Positions 1 to 9,053 are shown, numbered from the stretch's first letter. The stretch is DNA of 64,000 bases from CAWDXG01 sp963822115 (GCA_963822115.1 CAWGGM010000008.1:806001-870000), one strand, 5' to 3'. Translations and numbers: made by a program. The notes: a model not told the origin generated them from the sequence alone.

Positions 1-311
1 GCGCCGGGGGAACCCAGGGCACGGCCGGCTCCGGAGGAACGTCCGGCAACGACGCCGGCGCGGCGATGTGCGTCCCGCAGCAGCAGATCGAGTGCGCGTG
101 CGGCGGTGGCGTGAAGGGCTACCAGGTGTGTCAGGCCGACGCCAGCAGCTACGGCGCGTGCGTGTGCAAGACCGCGTCGTCGTCGAACAACAAGGGCGGA
201 TGCGGCTGCCGCGTGCCGGCAGGCCAGCGCACGGGCAACGGCGGCTTGCCGCTGCTCGCCGCGGCGCTGCTGCTTCTGGCCGACCGCCGCCGCTCGCGCG
301 CCGCGGGCTAG
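1..311 (+). CDS. C-terminal part of a MYXO-CTERM surface protein
   Basis: The gene enters from the left edge and is open from position 3 without a start codon. The visible 102 residues begin with a Gly/Ser/Thr/Ala-rich linker, followed by a short domain with paired cysteines and then a GCGCR motif, a hydrophobic stretch (LPLLAAALLLLA) and a terminal Arg cluster (DRRRSR). That tripartite end is the MYXO-CTERM sorting signal of myxobacteria, in which the Cys motif is processed and the protein is retained at the cell surface. The function of the missing N-terminal part cannot be told. The call of the C-terminal signal is firm; nothing is inferred about catalysis. Confidence 0.8.
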   Translation, partial: AGGTQGTAGSGGTSGNDAGAAMCVPQQQIECACGGGVKGYQVCQADASSYGACVCKTASSSNNKGGCGCRVPAGQRTGNGGLPLLAAALLLLADRRRSRAAG

Positions 312-440
312 GCTGCCCCTCCACAGCGCGTCGAGAGCGAGCACGAGGCCGTCGCAGCCGGGGGCGGCGTGGGTGTCGCCGGGGCGGGCGCCTTGTCGCG
401 CGCGACGAAGTGGAGCAACGTCCGCCGACGGAGGCGTGCG

Positions 441-1112
441 ATGAAGTGCATTCTGTTCGGAGGAAGTGGCGAGGTCGGCAGTGCGGTGGCGCGCGCGCTG
501 ATCGAGAGCGACGTGTGCTCCCGGCTGACGCTGCTGGGTCGCCGGGCCGTGAGCAGCGTGGAGGGCGAGCCCAAGGTCGAGCAGGTCGTGGTCGATACGA
601 GCGCCGCCGACTTCGAGGCGGTCGTGCGGGACAAAGCGCAAGGTCACGACGTCGCCATCAGCTGCATCGGGATCGGGAGTGGCACCAACTCGATGACCGA
701 GGCAGAGATGTCGAAGGTCGAGGTCGACCTGGTGGGCAGCTTCGCCAGGGGCTGCAAGGCCGCCGGAGTCGAGAGCTTCGAGCTCTTGACGGCCGTCGGC
801 GTCGACGAGAAGAGCGCCAACTCCAGAATCAAGTACGTCCGGGTGATGGGAAAGAAGCTCGCCACCGTGCGCGAGGTCGGCTTCGAGAAGCTGGCGGTGT
901 TCAAGCCCGGGATGATCGTGGGCAACGCCCACACCCCCGGCTGGATGACGCCCTTCACTGCCGTGATTCCGGATGCGCTCGGCTGGGGCAACATCCAGCA
1001 GGAAGAGCTCGCGCGGGCCTTCGTGGCTCACCTGGAAAAGAGACTGGCCTCGCAGCACGAGCCCGTCGTTTCCTACGGCAACAAGGAGATGAAGCGGCTG
1101 ATCCGGGAGTGA
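441..1112 (+). CDS. NAD(P)-binding oxidoreductase, HTATIP2/TIP30-like atypical SDR
   Basis: A 223-aa cytosolic Rossmann-fold protein. The start at 441 is preceded by GGAGG at a suitable spacing; an upstream in-frame ATG at 369 has no ribosome binding site and would add an Arg-rich tail. Residues 6-17 give the dinucleotide-binding motif (GGSGEVGSAVA), followed by the LLGRR segment typical of the group. The protein resembles the TIP30/HTATIP2 and NmrA-like atypical short-chain dehydrogenases, many of which sense NAD(P)H rather than catalyse a known reaction. The substrate is unknown. It converges with the GH26-like gene at 1136 and shares no operon. Confidence 0.75.
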   Translation: MKCILFGGSGEVGSAVARALIESDVCSRLTLLGRRAVSSVEGEPKVEQVVVDTSAADFEAVVRDKAQGHDVAISCIGIGSGTNSMTEAEMSKVEVDLVGSFARGCKAAGVESFELLTAVGVDEKSANSRIKYVRVMGKKLATVREVGFEKLAVFKPGMIVGNAHTPGWMTPFTAVIPDALGWGNIQQEELARAFVAHLEKRLASQHEPVVSYGNKEMKRLIRE

Positions 1113-1135
1113 CGGCCCGGGTCCGCGCCAAGCGC

Positions 1136-2239
1136 CTAGAACGCCGTGAGCCCCTGCGTCGTCGCCGTCTTCCACACCTTGATGGCCGGGGCGTCGCTGT
1201 CGAGCGTGTAGTCGCAGGTCGACCACGCAACGTCGAAGTACGCAACGTAGACAGGCGGGTCGTTGCGGCTCTTCCAGTACTTGATGGCGTTCGTCAGATA
1301 CTGGGCGCGGCCGTTCGGGTTGCCTTTCACCACGCACGAGCCGAGCTCGCCGATGGCCCAGGGCTTGTTGTGCTGCTCGGCGAAGTCGATGACCTTGCCG
1401 AACTGCGTCCCCGGATCGTAGAGCGTGCCGCTTTGCGCGCCGTCGTTGTACGTGTCCACGCCGAACACGTCGATCACCGAGTCGCCCGGGTACATGCCGT
1501 TCGGTCCGGTGAGCGGTCGGTTCGGCGCGATGTTCGGACGCATCGAATACTCCATGATGATGAGCGTCGCGTAGATGTCGAGGTTCGGGCGCTGGGCCTT
1601 GACGCCGTCGGCGATGGCGCGGATGTGCGCCCACGCTTTTCTGTAGTCGCTGGGCGTGAAGGTGTGCGTCTTGTAGAGCTCGTCGTCCGGTTCGTGCCAG
1701 TACGTCCAGTACACGGGGTGGTTGTCCTTGATGCCCTGGAAGAAGCTCTTCAGCGCGGCGTCGTAGGTGCCAGCGAGCACGTCGGTCGGCAGGTACTTGA
1801 ACGAGTACGCCGAGGCCGCGCCCTGCTGCACGTCGAGCGTCTGGTACGTGTTCAGGAACGGACCGACGCCCTTCGTGCCGTCGTAGGAGCGCGTCATCCC
1901 GAGGCCGCCGAACTGCTGGACAAGCGTGGCCATGCGCGTCGCGTTGTGCGGACTGAACGCCGCGCCGAACAGCGGCTCGATACCGCCGCTGCCACCCGCG
2001 CCCGCGCCGCCGCTCGCGCCCGCGCCCGCGTCGCTGCCGCTCGCGCCCGCGTCGCTGCCGCCGATGCCCGCCGCGCCACCGCTCGCACCCGCGCCGCCGC
2101 CTGCGCCGCCGCCTGACGTTTCCACCGCCGCGTCCGGCACGCCGCTGGACGAGCCCGAACCGTTCGAATCGCAGGCAGACAATAGAGCGATCGCCAGAGC
2201 TACTGCCGGCGCCGAGCACCACCTTGGAAGCGAGCGCAT
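1136..2239 (-). CDS. Secreted lipoprotein with GH26-like glycoside hydrolase domain
   Basis: A 367-aa lipoprotein: signal peptide with lipobox LLSAC, then about 60 residues of Gly/Ala/Ser-rich linker with repeated GGSDAGASG-like units, then a (beta/alpha)8-type domain. The segment YWHEPDDE (about residue 180) matches the HEP acid/base motif and WAIGELGS (about residue 305) the nucleophile motif of GH26 mannanase-like enzymes of clan GH-A. A beta-mannan or related polysaccharide substrate is therefore inferred. The ATG at 2239 is chosen because it begins the signal peptide; the longer frame to 2272 would place an Arg-rich stretch before it. Related clan GH-A families (GH5, GH39) cannot be excluded. 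Confidence 0.72.
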   Translation of the reverse strand: MRSLPRWCSAPAVALAIALLSACDSNGSGSSSGVPDAAVETSGGGAGGGAGASGGAAGIGGSDAGASGSDAGAGASGGAGAGGSGGIEPLFGAAFSPHNATRMATLVQQFGGLGMTRSYDGTKGVGPFLNTYQTLDVQQGAASAYSFKYLPTDVLAGTYDAALKSFFQGIKDNHPVYWTYWHEPDDELYKTHTFTPSDYRKAWAHIRAIADGVKAQRPNLDIYATLIIMEYSMRPNIAPNRPLTGPNGMYPGDSVIDVFGVDTYNDGAQSGTLYDPGTQFGKVIDFAEQHNKPWAIGELGSCVVKGNPNGRAQYLTNAIKYWKSRNDPPVYVAYFDVAWSTCDYTLDSDAPAIKVWKTATTQGLTAF

Positions 2240-2329
2240 CTCATCATGCTGCCTGCGCGCCCGGCGCGGCACAAGCCGGAGCGCGACTCGCTCGCGCCGA
2301 TGCCGCGCCCCACCTCCCGTGCGCGGCTT

Positions 2330-3208
2330 CTACCTGCCGAGAAGCGCGGCGTCCGGCTTGCTGGACTGCAGCCACTGGTCGAAACGCCGGCTGTCGCGCC
2401 GGATGCCCAGCTCGGATGCAAAGCTCTTGAGCGCGTAGTCGATCGGGACGGCGAACGTCAGCTCCTGGCCGCCGCGCAGCACGAACAACGTCACACCGAC
2501 GAGCTCGCCCCGTTCGTCCAGAACCGGACCGCCCGAGCTGCCGCCGCTGGCCGGAAGATCCGTCTGGATAAAGGCCGTGCCGTCGAACGAGCGCCCGACA
2601 TAGGAGACGATGCCCTGGCTCATCGAGAACGTCATCTTCATCGGCGCTCCCATGGAGAACACGGTGTCGCCCATGGCCACGTCCGTGATGCTCGCGAGCG
2701 CGACGGGCGCGTGCGCGGGTATCTGCGCCAGCGAGAGCAGCGCCAGGTCGGCGCGGTGGTCGCGAGCGACGACCTTCACCGCGATGGGTTTCGACTCGCC
2801 GTGGAACCAGGCGCGAATGTGCTTCAGACCGTCGATCACGTGTTCGCAGGTCAGCACGTGACCCTTTCTATCGATCAAGACACCGGCGCCGTAGACGTTT
2901 CCGCCGCGCAGGAACACCGTCGCGGCCAGCGCCCGCCGGGCGATGCTCCGCGTCGACAGACGGGGTGACGAGGCGGGTGCGCTGCTCTGCGGATGGGCTG
3001 TCGGCGCGAGGCGTTTGATGCTGTGGCCGGGCCGCTCGGGACTGCCGCGGGTCCACTCGATCGGGATCGGCGTGCCGCTGCTCTGCCGCCGGGCAGGCTC
3101 TGCCGCGCGCTTTGCGCGGGACAGCGCCCAGCCTGTACAGACACCGCTTCCAAACAAAGCCAGCGCGGACAGGGCAAGCAGACGCCGTGCAGGCGAATGC
3201 AGACTCAT
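2330..3208 (-). CDS. Membrane-anchored trypsin-like serine protease (S1C/HtrA-like, no PDZ)
   Basis: A 292-aa protease with an N-terminal hydrophobic segment (residues about 9-29) that serves as signal anchor, a Pro/Ser/Arg-rich stalk to about residue 90, and a chymotrypsin-fold domain. The triad is visible: His123 in TCEHV, Asp154 in RADLALL, Ser225 in GGSSGGPV. It ends after the protease domain, so the PDZ domain of DegP/HtrA is missing. It probably acts in the periplasm in protein quality control or signalling. It is divergent from the acyl-CoA synthetase gene across a 311-bp gap. Confidence 0.82.
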   Translation of the reverse strand: MSLHSPARRLLALSALALFGSGVCTGWALSRAKRAAEPARRQSSGTPIPIEWTRGSPERPGHSIKRLAPTAHPQSSAPASSPRLSTRSIARRALAATVFLRGGNVYGAGVLIDRKGHVLTCEHVIDGLKHIRAWFHGESKPIAVKVVARDHRADLALLSLAQIPAHAPVALASITDVAMGDTVFSMGAPMKMTFSMSQGIVSYVGRSFDGTAFIQTDLPASGGSSGGPVLDERGELVGVTLFVLRGGQELTFAVPIDYALKSFASELGIRRDSRRFDQWLQSSKPDAALLGR

Positions 3209-3519
3209 AGGGGGGTCGTGATTTCTAGCATGTCATCCGGAGCCGGGCCTCTCGCGCCGCGATTGAGGTAGGACATGCCCACACCTCGTCGGAATGCCAG
3301 TCGGCACGACCCAGGCGTTGCAGCGCACGCAACGAGCGCCGAAAGCGTTTCACTCGTCGCGGTCGCCGCGTTGCGGCATCCGGGGCTCGGCAACCGCTGG
3401 GCGACGCTTCGAGCCGGAGTTTCCGCGACTTCGGCTCGATCGGCGCTGCTTCGCGGCCCTGGGACCGCGCCGTGTCGTTCGCTATGCTCCCGCCCGGAAA
3501 CAAGCGAGAGGGAGCGAGC
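3209..3519. other. Intergenic region between divergent protease and acyl-CoA synthetase genes
   Basis: This 311-bp stretch has no convincing gene. Near the right end TATGCT (3483-3488) could be the -10 element for the synthetase gene, leaving a leader of about 25 nt with a GAGAGGGAG ribosome binding site before 3520. No operator, RNA gene or repeat was recognised in the rest. Confidence 0.35.
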
Positions 3520-5301
3520 ATGGCAGCCGATACGATCCCGGCGCGACTATTCGAGCAAGCGAAAATCCGTCCGGGCGCGCCCGCGTACTACGTGAAGGCG
3601 GCTGGCGGCTGGCGGATGAGCACGTGGCGCGAGTACGCCGACGAGGTGCAGACGGCGGCCCGGGCACTCATCGCGCTGGGCTTCGAGCCGAAGCAGAGCG
3701 TGTGCATCCTGGGCTTCAACCGGCCCGAGTGGACGATCATGGATCTGGCCTGCATGTGCGCAGGCGGCGCGCCGGCGGGGATCTACACGACCTGCTCGCC
3801 GGTCGAGGTCCGGTACATCCTGCACCACGCCGAGGCCCCCATCGCGCTGGTCGAGAACGAGGAGCAGTGGAAGAAGATCGACGAGCAGCGCGAAAACCTC
3901 CCGCACCTCCGCCACGTTGTCTTGATGAAGGGCGCGAAGCAGGTCGATGACCCGCTGGTCCTGGGCTGGGACGAGTTCCTGGCGAAGGCCGAGGGCGTCG
4001 AGGCGGCGAAGGTCGACGAGCGCGTAGCAGCGCTCGAGCCCGACGGCCTCGCCACGCTCATCTACACGTCCGGCACGACCGGCCCGCCCAAGGGCGTGAT
4101 GCTCTCGCACGACAACCTGGCCTGGACCGCCAAGGTCGCGCGCGAGATCACCGACGCGGGCCCCGGCGACTGCAGCCTCTCCTACCTGCCGCTGTCGCAC
4201 ATCGCCGAGCAGATGTTCACGCTGCACGGTCCGTGCACCTACGGCGGCGCCGTCTACTTCGCCGAGTCCATCGACAAGGTCGCGGACAACCTGAAGGAAG
4301 TGCAGCCGACCATTTTCTTCGGCGTGCCGCGCATCTGGGAGAAATTCCGCGCGGGCGTCAGCGCCAAGCTCGCCGAAGCGACCGGCGTGAAGAAAGCGCT
4401 CGTCGACTGGGCGATGCGCGTCGGCAAGGCCGCCAACGACGGGCGCATGCGCGGTCGAGGCGAGCCGACGGGGCTCTCCGCCGTGCAGTACAAGCTCGCC
4501 GACCGCCTGATCTTCTCCAAGCTCAAGGCCGCCGTCGGCCTGGGCCGCGCGAAAGTCTGCGTGAGCGGCGCCGCCCCCATCGCCAAGCAGGTGCTCGAGT
4601 TCTTCGCGAGCCTCGACATCCTGGTGCTGGAGGTCTACGGCCAGAGCGAGGACACGGGGCCCACTTCATTCAACCGCCCGGACTGCTTCTTGCTCGGCAG
4701 CGTCGGGCCCGCCATCCCGGGCGTCGAGGTGAAGATCGCCGAGGACGAGGAGATCCTGGTGCACGGCAAGAACGTCTTTCTCGGCTACTACAAGGAGCCC
4801 GAGGCAACGGCCGAGACGCTCGTCGACGGCTGGCTGCACTCCGGCGACCTCGGCCGCTTCGACGACAAGGGGTTCCTCCACATCACCGGCCGCAAGAAGG
4901 AGATCCTGATTACAGCCGGCGGCAAGAACATCGCCCCGAAGAACATCGAGGCGGCGCTCAAGAACCACCCGCTCATCAACGAAGCCGTGGTGATCGGCGA
5001 TCGGCGCAAGTACCTCACCGTCCTGGTCACGCTCGACCCCGAGGCAAGCGAGAAGTGGGCGAAGGAGCACGGCGTCGACCCGAAGACGCTGCACTCGAGC
5101 GCAACGCTCCGCGCGGAGGTCCAGAAGGCCGTGGACGCCACCAACCAGGACCTCGCGCGCGTCGAGCAGCTCAAGAAGTTCGAGGTTCTCCGTCGCAACT
5201 TCAGCATCGAAAGCGGCGAGCTGACGCCCACGCTGAAGGTGAAGCGCAAGCAGGTCTACGAGCACTTCGCGGACACGATCGAGTCGATGTACGCGGAGTG
5301 A
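3520..5301 (+). CDS. Long-chain acyl-CoA synthetase (AMP-forming, FadD15/ACSBG-like)
   Basis: A 593-aa adenylate-forming enzyme that activates fatty acids as acyl-AMP and transfers them to CoA. The phosphate-binding motif YTSGTTGPPKG lies near residue 180, YGQSEDTG near 372, HSGDLG and the hinge/A10 motif GRKKEILITAGGKN near 457. The size and the closing region fit the FadD15/bubblegum group for long chains. The start at 3520 follows a GAGAGGGAG ribosome binding site. No beta-oxidation partner is adjacent, so the role may be in lipid turnover or remodelling. Confidence 0.9.
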   Translation: MAADTIPARLFEQAKIRPGAPAYYVKAAGGWRMSTWREYADEVQTAARALIALGFEPKQSVCILGFNRPEWTIMDLACMCAGGAPAGIYTTCSPVEVRYILHHAEAPIALVENEEQWKKIDEQRENLPHLRHVVLMKGAKQVDDPLVLGWDEFLAKAEGVEAAKVDERVAALEPDGLATLIYTSGTTGPPKGVMLSHDNLAWTAKVAREITDAGPGDCSLSYLPLSHIAEQMFTLHGPCTYGGAVYFAESIDKVADNLKEVQPTIFFGVPRIWEKFRAGVSAKLAEATGVKKALVDWAMRVGKAANDGRMRGRGEPTGLSAVQYKLADRLIFSKLKAAVGLGRAKVCVSGAAPIAKQVLEFFASLDILVLEVYGQSEDTGPTSFNRPDCFLLGSVGPAIPGVEVKIAEDEEILVHGKNVFLGYYKEPEATAETLVDGWLHSGDLGRFDDKGFLHITGRKKEILITAGGKNIAPKNIEAALKNHPLINEAVVIGDRRKYLTVLVTLDPEASEKWAKEHGVDPKTLHSSATLRAEVQKAVDATNQDLARVEQLKKFEVLRRNFSIESGELTPTLKVKRKQVYEHFADTIESMYAE

Positions 5302-5325
5302 AGCGACTCTCCGCGGCCGGGATCT

Positions 5326-6021
5326 CTACGGGAAGGTCGGCGTGAAGTGGCGCCTCGCGTTCCGGGGACCCACTTCGAGGTCGCCGCTTGGCAGCAGGGC
5401 TCCGTCGGCCAGCACGTAGCATGCGGGTGTGCCAGCGGCACCGAGACCGCAGACGACGAGAACCTGCCAGCTGGCCTGGTAGCCGCGCGAACCGGAAACC
5501 TGCTCGCCGAACGTTGCGACAACACGCTCGGCTTCCCCCAGTTTCTGGATCCGGAAATGCCGCGGGCTCGCGCCCTGCGCATACCTCTCGCGAAGGCCGT
5601 CCTGCGCGCTCACGCCGCGCGCGACGAACTTCCCCGTCCGGGTCGTGATCTCGATGTCGAAGAGCGCCGACACGCCCGTCCCGAGGCGCCATTTGCCTCC
5701 GCGCGACTCGGCCAGCAAGCGCGCACTCCTGATCGCCCCCGACCCGTGCGCGCTCCGGACTACCGTGCAGTCGTGCACGCAGAAGCCTGCTTCTTCCCGC
5801 ACTGCCGCAGTCGGCATCGGCGCGGTCGGTGCAGTCGGCGCGGTCGATGTGGACGATGCAGTCGGCGGAATTGCTGCAGAGTCGTCCGTCCCCGGCACGG
5901 GATGAGCTGATCCGGCCTCACCTCGCGTCGCGACCGGCGTGCTCGAAGCCGGGAGGCGCATCGCCGGGACGCGAGGTGCGCACGACGCCATCCCTATCGC
6001 AACAATCACGAACCCGCGCAT
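5326..6021 (-). CDS. Hypothetical exported lipoprotein, 231 aa
   Basis: The N-terminus (MRGFVIVAIGMASC) is a short signal peptide with a lipobox-like end, followed by a low-complexity Pro/Ala/Thr/Ser linker to about residue 70 and a folded region with two close cysteines near residue 81 (CVHDC) and two more near the end. A TAGAAT hexamer ends 9 nt before the ATG and no Shine-Dalgarno sequence is present, so a nearly leaderless mRNA is likely. No family was recognised. It converges with the acyl-CoA synthetase gene over a 24-bp gap. Confidence 0.6.
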   Translation of the reverse strand: MRGFVIVAIGMASCAPRVPAMRLPASSTPVATRGEAGSAHPVPGTDDSAAIPPTASSTSTAPTAPTAPMPTAAVREEAGFCVHDCTVVRSAHGSGAIRSARLLAESRGGKWRLGTGVSALFDIEITTRTGKFVARGVSAQDGLRERYAQGASPRHFRIQKLGEAERVVATFGEQVSGSRGYQASWQVLVVCGLGAAGTPACYVLADGALLPSGDLEVGPRNARRHFTPTFP

Positions 6022-6207
6022 GCCGCGGCAATTCTACTGCGCATGTGCCGCGCCGTCGCGTCCGCGCGCGGTCCAGGTGATCGCGCAGCGTTACCAGCTT
6101 GCGCAGCACGATCAGCGGATCCGCCACCGTGCCCCTTGTGCCAGGCGACGCGCCAACCGTCAGGCGCCCTTCCGTGAGGCCGTGGAAACCGGGTGTACGG
6201 TGCAAGC

Positions 6208-6417
6208 ATGAACGCGCGCATCACCGCTTCCACCACGCACCGCCACGATCTCGCCGGGCTCTCCCACGCCGCGCTGCTCGCCGGCACGCGCCAGCTCGTG
6301 GCGCAGGCGAATCACGGCCTGGCCGCGCTGCTCGCGCAGCTGGCCGAGGTCGAAGCGCGGGGCCTCCATCGCCTGGGGGCCTGTGCGGGTTTGTACACGT
6401 GCGCGGAAGAACTCGGT
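6208..6417 (+). pseudogene. 5' fragment of an HNH-endonuclease-type gene (DUF222-like N-terminus)
   Basis: The translation from the ATG at 6208 (LAGLSHAALLAGTRQLVAQ, then LLAQLAEVEARGLHRL and ACAGLYTCAEELG) resembles the start of the large HNH endonuclease family common in Polyangia, in which a helical N-terminal domain precedes a C-terminal HNH motif. Similarity stops at about 6417 where a CheR fragment begins on the opposite strand. The HNH half is absent. The frame stays open to 6609 but the later residues are antisense CheR. This is inferred from recalled family sequence, not an alignment. Confidence 0.5.
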
Positions 6418-6701
6418 GACGCTGATCAGCAGATCGCGCACGAGCGTCTGCTGTTCCGAAGGCGCCTGCCGGAGATGCTCGAAGTACGCGTCCACGTCGT
6501 CGAAGCCGGACAGGGCAAGCCTGCGCAGCACGCGCCGCTCGATGGTGGCCGGCTTGTAGACGCGCAGGTCGAACCCCAGTTGAGCCTCGCCACCGCGCGC
6601 GAGCCGTAGCCGCGCGCCAGGGACCGGAACAGATGATCGACCTCGAGGCCGCCAGCCGAAGCTCCGACCCCAACTACGAGCTTTGGCTGCGCTGTCATCG
6701 T
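6403..6701 (-). pseudogene. Collapsed CheB-CheR fusion gene remnant
   Basis: Three chemotaxis-gene pieces lie in order on the minus strand. At 6701 translation gives KLVVGVGASAGGLE, the start of a CheB methylesterase domain; it joins directly to VDHLFRSLARGYGSRAVA, which belongs near the C-terminus of that domain; after a frame change, YKPATIERRVLRRLALSGF and RDLLISVTEFFR match the N-terminal domain of CheR methyltransferase. The central CheB catalytic region and the CheR SAM-binding domain are gone. It is a decayed CheB/CheR hybrid that ends against the HNH fragment at about 6403. Confidence 0.7.
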
Positions 6702-6856
6702 TCTCCGGTGCCGGCACGCTCCCCGGCTGCCGTGTACTCCCGACGGCACGCAGCAGCGCGGTTACGTTAGCTGCCGGCGATCCTTGGCGCCATGATGAAC
6801 AGCAGCAGGCTGCGCCTGCTTCGCGCCCACCGCCCGCCTGGTGCTAGATTTGCGGG

Positions 6857-7555
6857 ATGCGCATCCTCACCGCGCTTCGCTTCGCTCTACCGCTCGTCCT
6901 GGCGCTGCCGCTTTCCGCCTGCGCGGTCAGCCACCCCGCGGGCTGGCCAGGTGAGGACGGGCCGGCGCTGGTGCTCCACGCCACGCCGGGGCACATGTAC
7001 GGCTTCGCGCCGACGAGCTGGGACGTGCCGGGCGGCGGGAAGATCCGCATCGACCTCGCGCGGGCCTACGTCGCGTCGGCCGCAAGCGCGTACCGCGCCG
7101 ACATCGCCTTCACCGCCTCGTACGACGGCGAGTCGATCCGCTGCCAGACCGATCCGCATCACGCTGGGCTGCCCAGCACGCGCTTCGGCTGCTGGTCGAC
7201 CAGCGGCGGCAAGGACGAGCTCGCGTTCTTCATGGCTCCATGGCGCTCCTGCGCCGCCGACAGCCGCTCCTACAGTTCCATGATGACCACGCCGGGTTGC
7301 TGGCGCGGCGTGGCCACGTTCGGCAAGAAGCGTGCGCTGCTCGAGCACGGCTACGAGGAAGCGACCAACGCGCGCGTCGGCTACATCACGTGGACCGCAC
7401 CGGGCGATCGGCTGCTGCTCGCCGCCGACATCGTCAGCGACATGCAGGTCCGCCTGTACCCGCCCCGCCGCGCCATCCCCCCGAAGCTCCAGCACCGCCT
7501 GACGCTCTTGACCGTCGCGCTGTCCTGGTGGGAGCACGCCTCCGAGCCCGACTGA
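6857..7555 (+). CDS. Hypothetical lipoprotein, 232 aa
   Basis: A clear lipoprotein signal peptide (lipobox PLSAC near residue 22) leads into about 200 residues without a recognised domain; cysteines near residues 98, 116, 132 and 145 could form disulfides in the periplasm. TAGATT (6845-6850) lies exactly 6 nt before the ATG and there is no Shine-Dalgarno sequence, so transcription probably starts at the start codon. The gene is flanked by remnants on the left and by a histidine kinase on the right. Confidence 0.65.
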   Translation: MRILTALRFALPLVLALPLSACAVSHPAGWPGEDGPALVLHATPGHMYGFAPTSWDVPGGGKIRIDLARAYVASAASAYRADIAFTASYDGESIRCQTDPHHAGLPSTRFGCWSTSGGKDELAFFMAPWRSCAADSRSYSSMMTTPGCWRGVATFGKKRALLEHGYEEATNARVGYITWTAPGDRLLLAADIVSDMQVRLYPPRRAIPPKLQHRLTLLTVALSWWEHASEPD

Positions 7556-7571
7556 CGCCAGGTCACCGCTT

Positions 7572-7611
7572 CTGGTTTTTTTGCCGCGGCGGCGCGAGCA
7601 CGCGCGCGAGC
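7572..7611 (+). repeat. Intergenic repeat copy 1 (T-tract plus GC-rich tail)
   Basis: A 40-nt sequence with a T-tract followed by GCCGCGGCGGCGCG and GCACGCGCGCGAGC recurs at 11465-11505 with about 38 of 41 positions alike. This copy lies 16 nt downstream of the lipoprotein stop codon, in front of the histidine kinase gene. Both copies start with CTGGTTTT, which could serve as the U-tract of a terminator. Confidence 0.55.
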
Positions 7612-7697
7612 TCTCCCGCAGCGCGGCATCCGCGGCGCTTGACGCCCGTCAGCCGGGCGCTTGCCGTCCGGGCGCGCGGGAGAAACGATCGCGCTCT

Positions 7698-9053
7698 ATG
7701 CTGGTCGACGCCGCGCACGCGAGCGTGGGGGACGACAACGCCGAGAAGGAGTATCTGCTCGAGCGCGCCGAGTGGCTGGTGGAGATGCGCTGGTTCGCGG
7801 TGGGGGGCGTGTTCGCGGCCTCGGCCGCGGCCTGGGCGACGGGGTTTGTCGATCCGCTGCTGCTGGCGTCGGTGGGCGCGGCGCTCGGCGTCTGGAACGT
7901 GGTCTCGCGCAGGCGGCTCCAGCAAAACCGCAACGCGTGGGTGGCGCTGCTCAGGCGGCTGGTGTTCGAGCAGCTGCTGGTCGACATGGCCGCGCTGGCC
8001 ATGATGCTGGAGCTGAGCGGCGGTGCGGAGAACCCCTTCGCCATGCTGTTCGCACTGCCCGCCGCGATCGGCGCGATGCTGCTGACCACGCGCTCGGCGA
8101 TCGCACTGGCTGCGCTCGGCAGCTCGTTCCAGCTGATCGTGGTGTTCGGGCAGTTCACCGGGCTCTTGCCGCACCACGGCCTGCACGCCGCGCTGCTCGG
8201 TCACCCGGCAACCATCGTCTCGCCGCTGTACCGCTCGTGGCGCTACCTGGCGGGCTACCTGACGGCGTTCGCGGTGATGATGGTCGCGGTGGTGTACTTC
8301 GTGCGCTCGGTGACGCTGCGCTATCAGCGCGCCGAGGCGCTGCGCCGCGAGCACGATCGCGTGGCGCAGTCGCGCGAGCGGCTGGCGCGCATCGGCGAGC
8401 TGTCGGCGGGCATCGCCCACTCGGTGCGCAACCCCCTGCACGGCCTGTCGAGCTCGGTAGAGCTCCTGCAGCACAAGCTCGCCGGGGACGAGCGTGTAGC
8501 GGGCAACCTGGAGCTGATGTCCGATGCGCTCAAGCGCGTCGAGCTGATGACGCGGCGGCTGTTGTCGCTGGGGCGCGACGCGCCGCTGGCGCGCGTGAGC
8601 TGCGACCTCGACGTGCTGGTGCTGGACACGATCAAGCTGGCGTCGCCGAGCACACGCCGCTCGCAGGCCCGACTGGAGACCGATCTGGGAGAGCCCGGCG
8701 ACGTCGAGCTCGACCCCACGCGCTTCGGCGAAGCGCTGATCAACCTGGTCGACAACGCGCTGGACGCCTGCCGCGACGGCGGCGTGGTGACGGTGCGCAC
8801 GCGCGGCGCGGCGGATGCGGTCGTGGTGGAAGTCGAGGACACGGGGCCCGGCGTGGACGCCGAGCTGGCGCGCCACGTGTTCGACCCCTTCTTCACCACC
8901 AAGGCCATCGGCGAGGGCACCGGCCTGGGTCTTGCAATCAGCCGGCGCATCGTGGAAGAGCACGGAGGCGATGTGGTGCTGGAGAGCGATCCGGGACGCG
9001 GAACAAGCGTGAGCATGACGCTGCCGCGCACCGCGGACAGGAGCGCAGCGTGA
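7698..9053 (+). CDS. NtrB-type membrane sensor histidine kinase
   Basis: A 451-aa kinase. Several hydrophobic segments fill residues about 28-220 and form a membrane sensor without a large periplasmic domain. The H-box reads GIAHSVRNPLHG; the phospho-accepting His is followed by Ser instead of the usual Glu of the HExxN motif, while the Asn is kept. The ATPase domain has the N-box LVDNALDACRDGG, G1 EDTGPGVD, the F-box DPFFTTK and G2 GTGLGLAISRR. It overlaps the response regulator gene by four bases (GTGA), so the two are co-translated partners. The start at 7698 is the first ATG before the conserved part. Confidence 0.9.
   Translation: MLVDAAHASVGDDNAEKEYLLERAEWLVEMRWFAVGGVFAASAAAWATGFVDPLLLASVGAALGVWNVVSRRRLQQNRNAWVALLRRLVFEQLLVDMAALAMMLELSGGAENPFAMLFALPAAIGAMLLTTRSAIALAALGSSFQLIVVFGQFTGLLPHHGLHAALLGHPATIVSPLYRSWRYLAGYLTAFAVMMVAVVYFVRSVTLRYQRAEALRREHDRVAQSRERLARIGELSAGIAHSVRNPLHGLSSSVELLQHKLAGDERVAGNLELMSDALKRVELMTRRLLSLGRDAPLARVSCDLDVLVLDTIKLASPSTRRSQARLETDLGEPGDVELDPTRFGEALINLVDNALDACRDGGVVTVRTRGAADAVVVEVEDTGPGVDAELARHVFDPFFTTKAIGEGTGLGLAISRRIVEEHGGDVVLESDPGRGTSVSMTLPRTADRSAA

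Noticed and set aside
6193..6609. 139-codon plus-strand frame as one functional gene
   Set aside because: Only the first 70 or so codons look like a protein family; the rest is antisense to the CheR fragment, so it is treated as a remnant.
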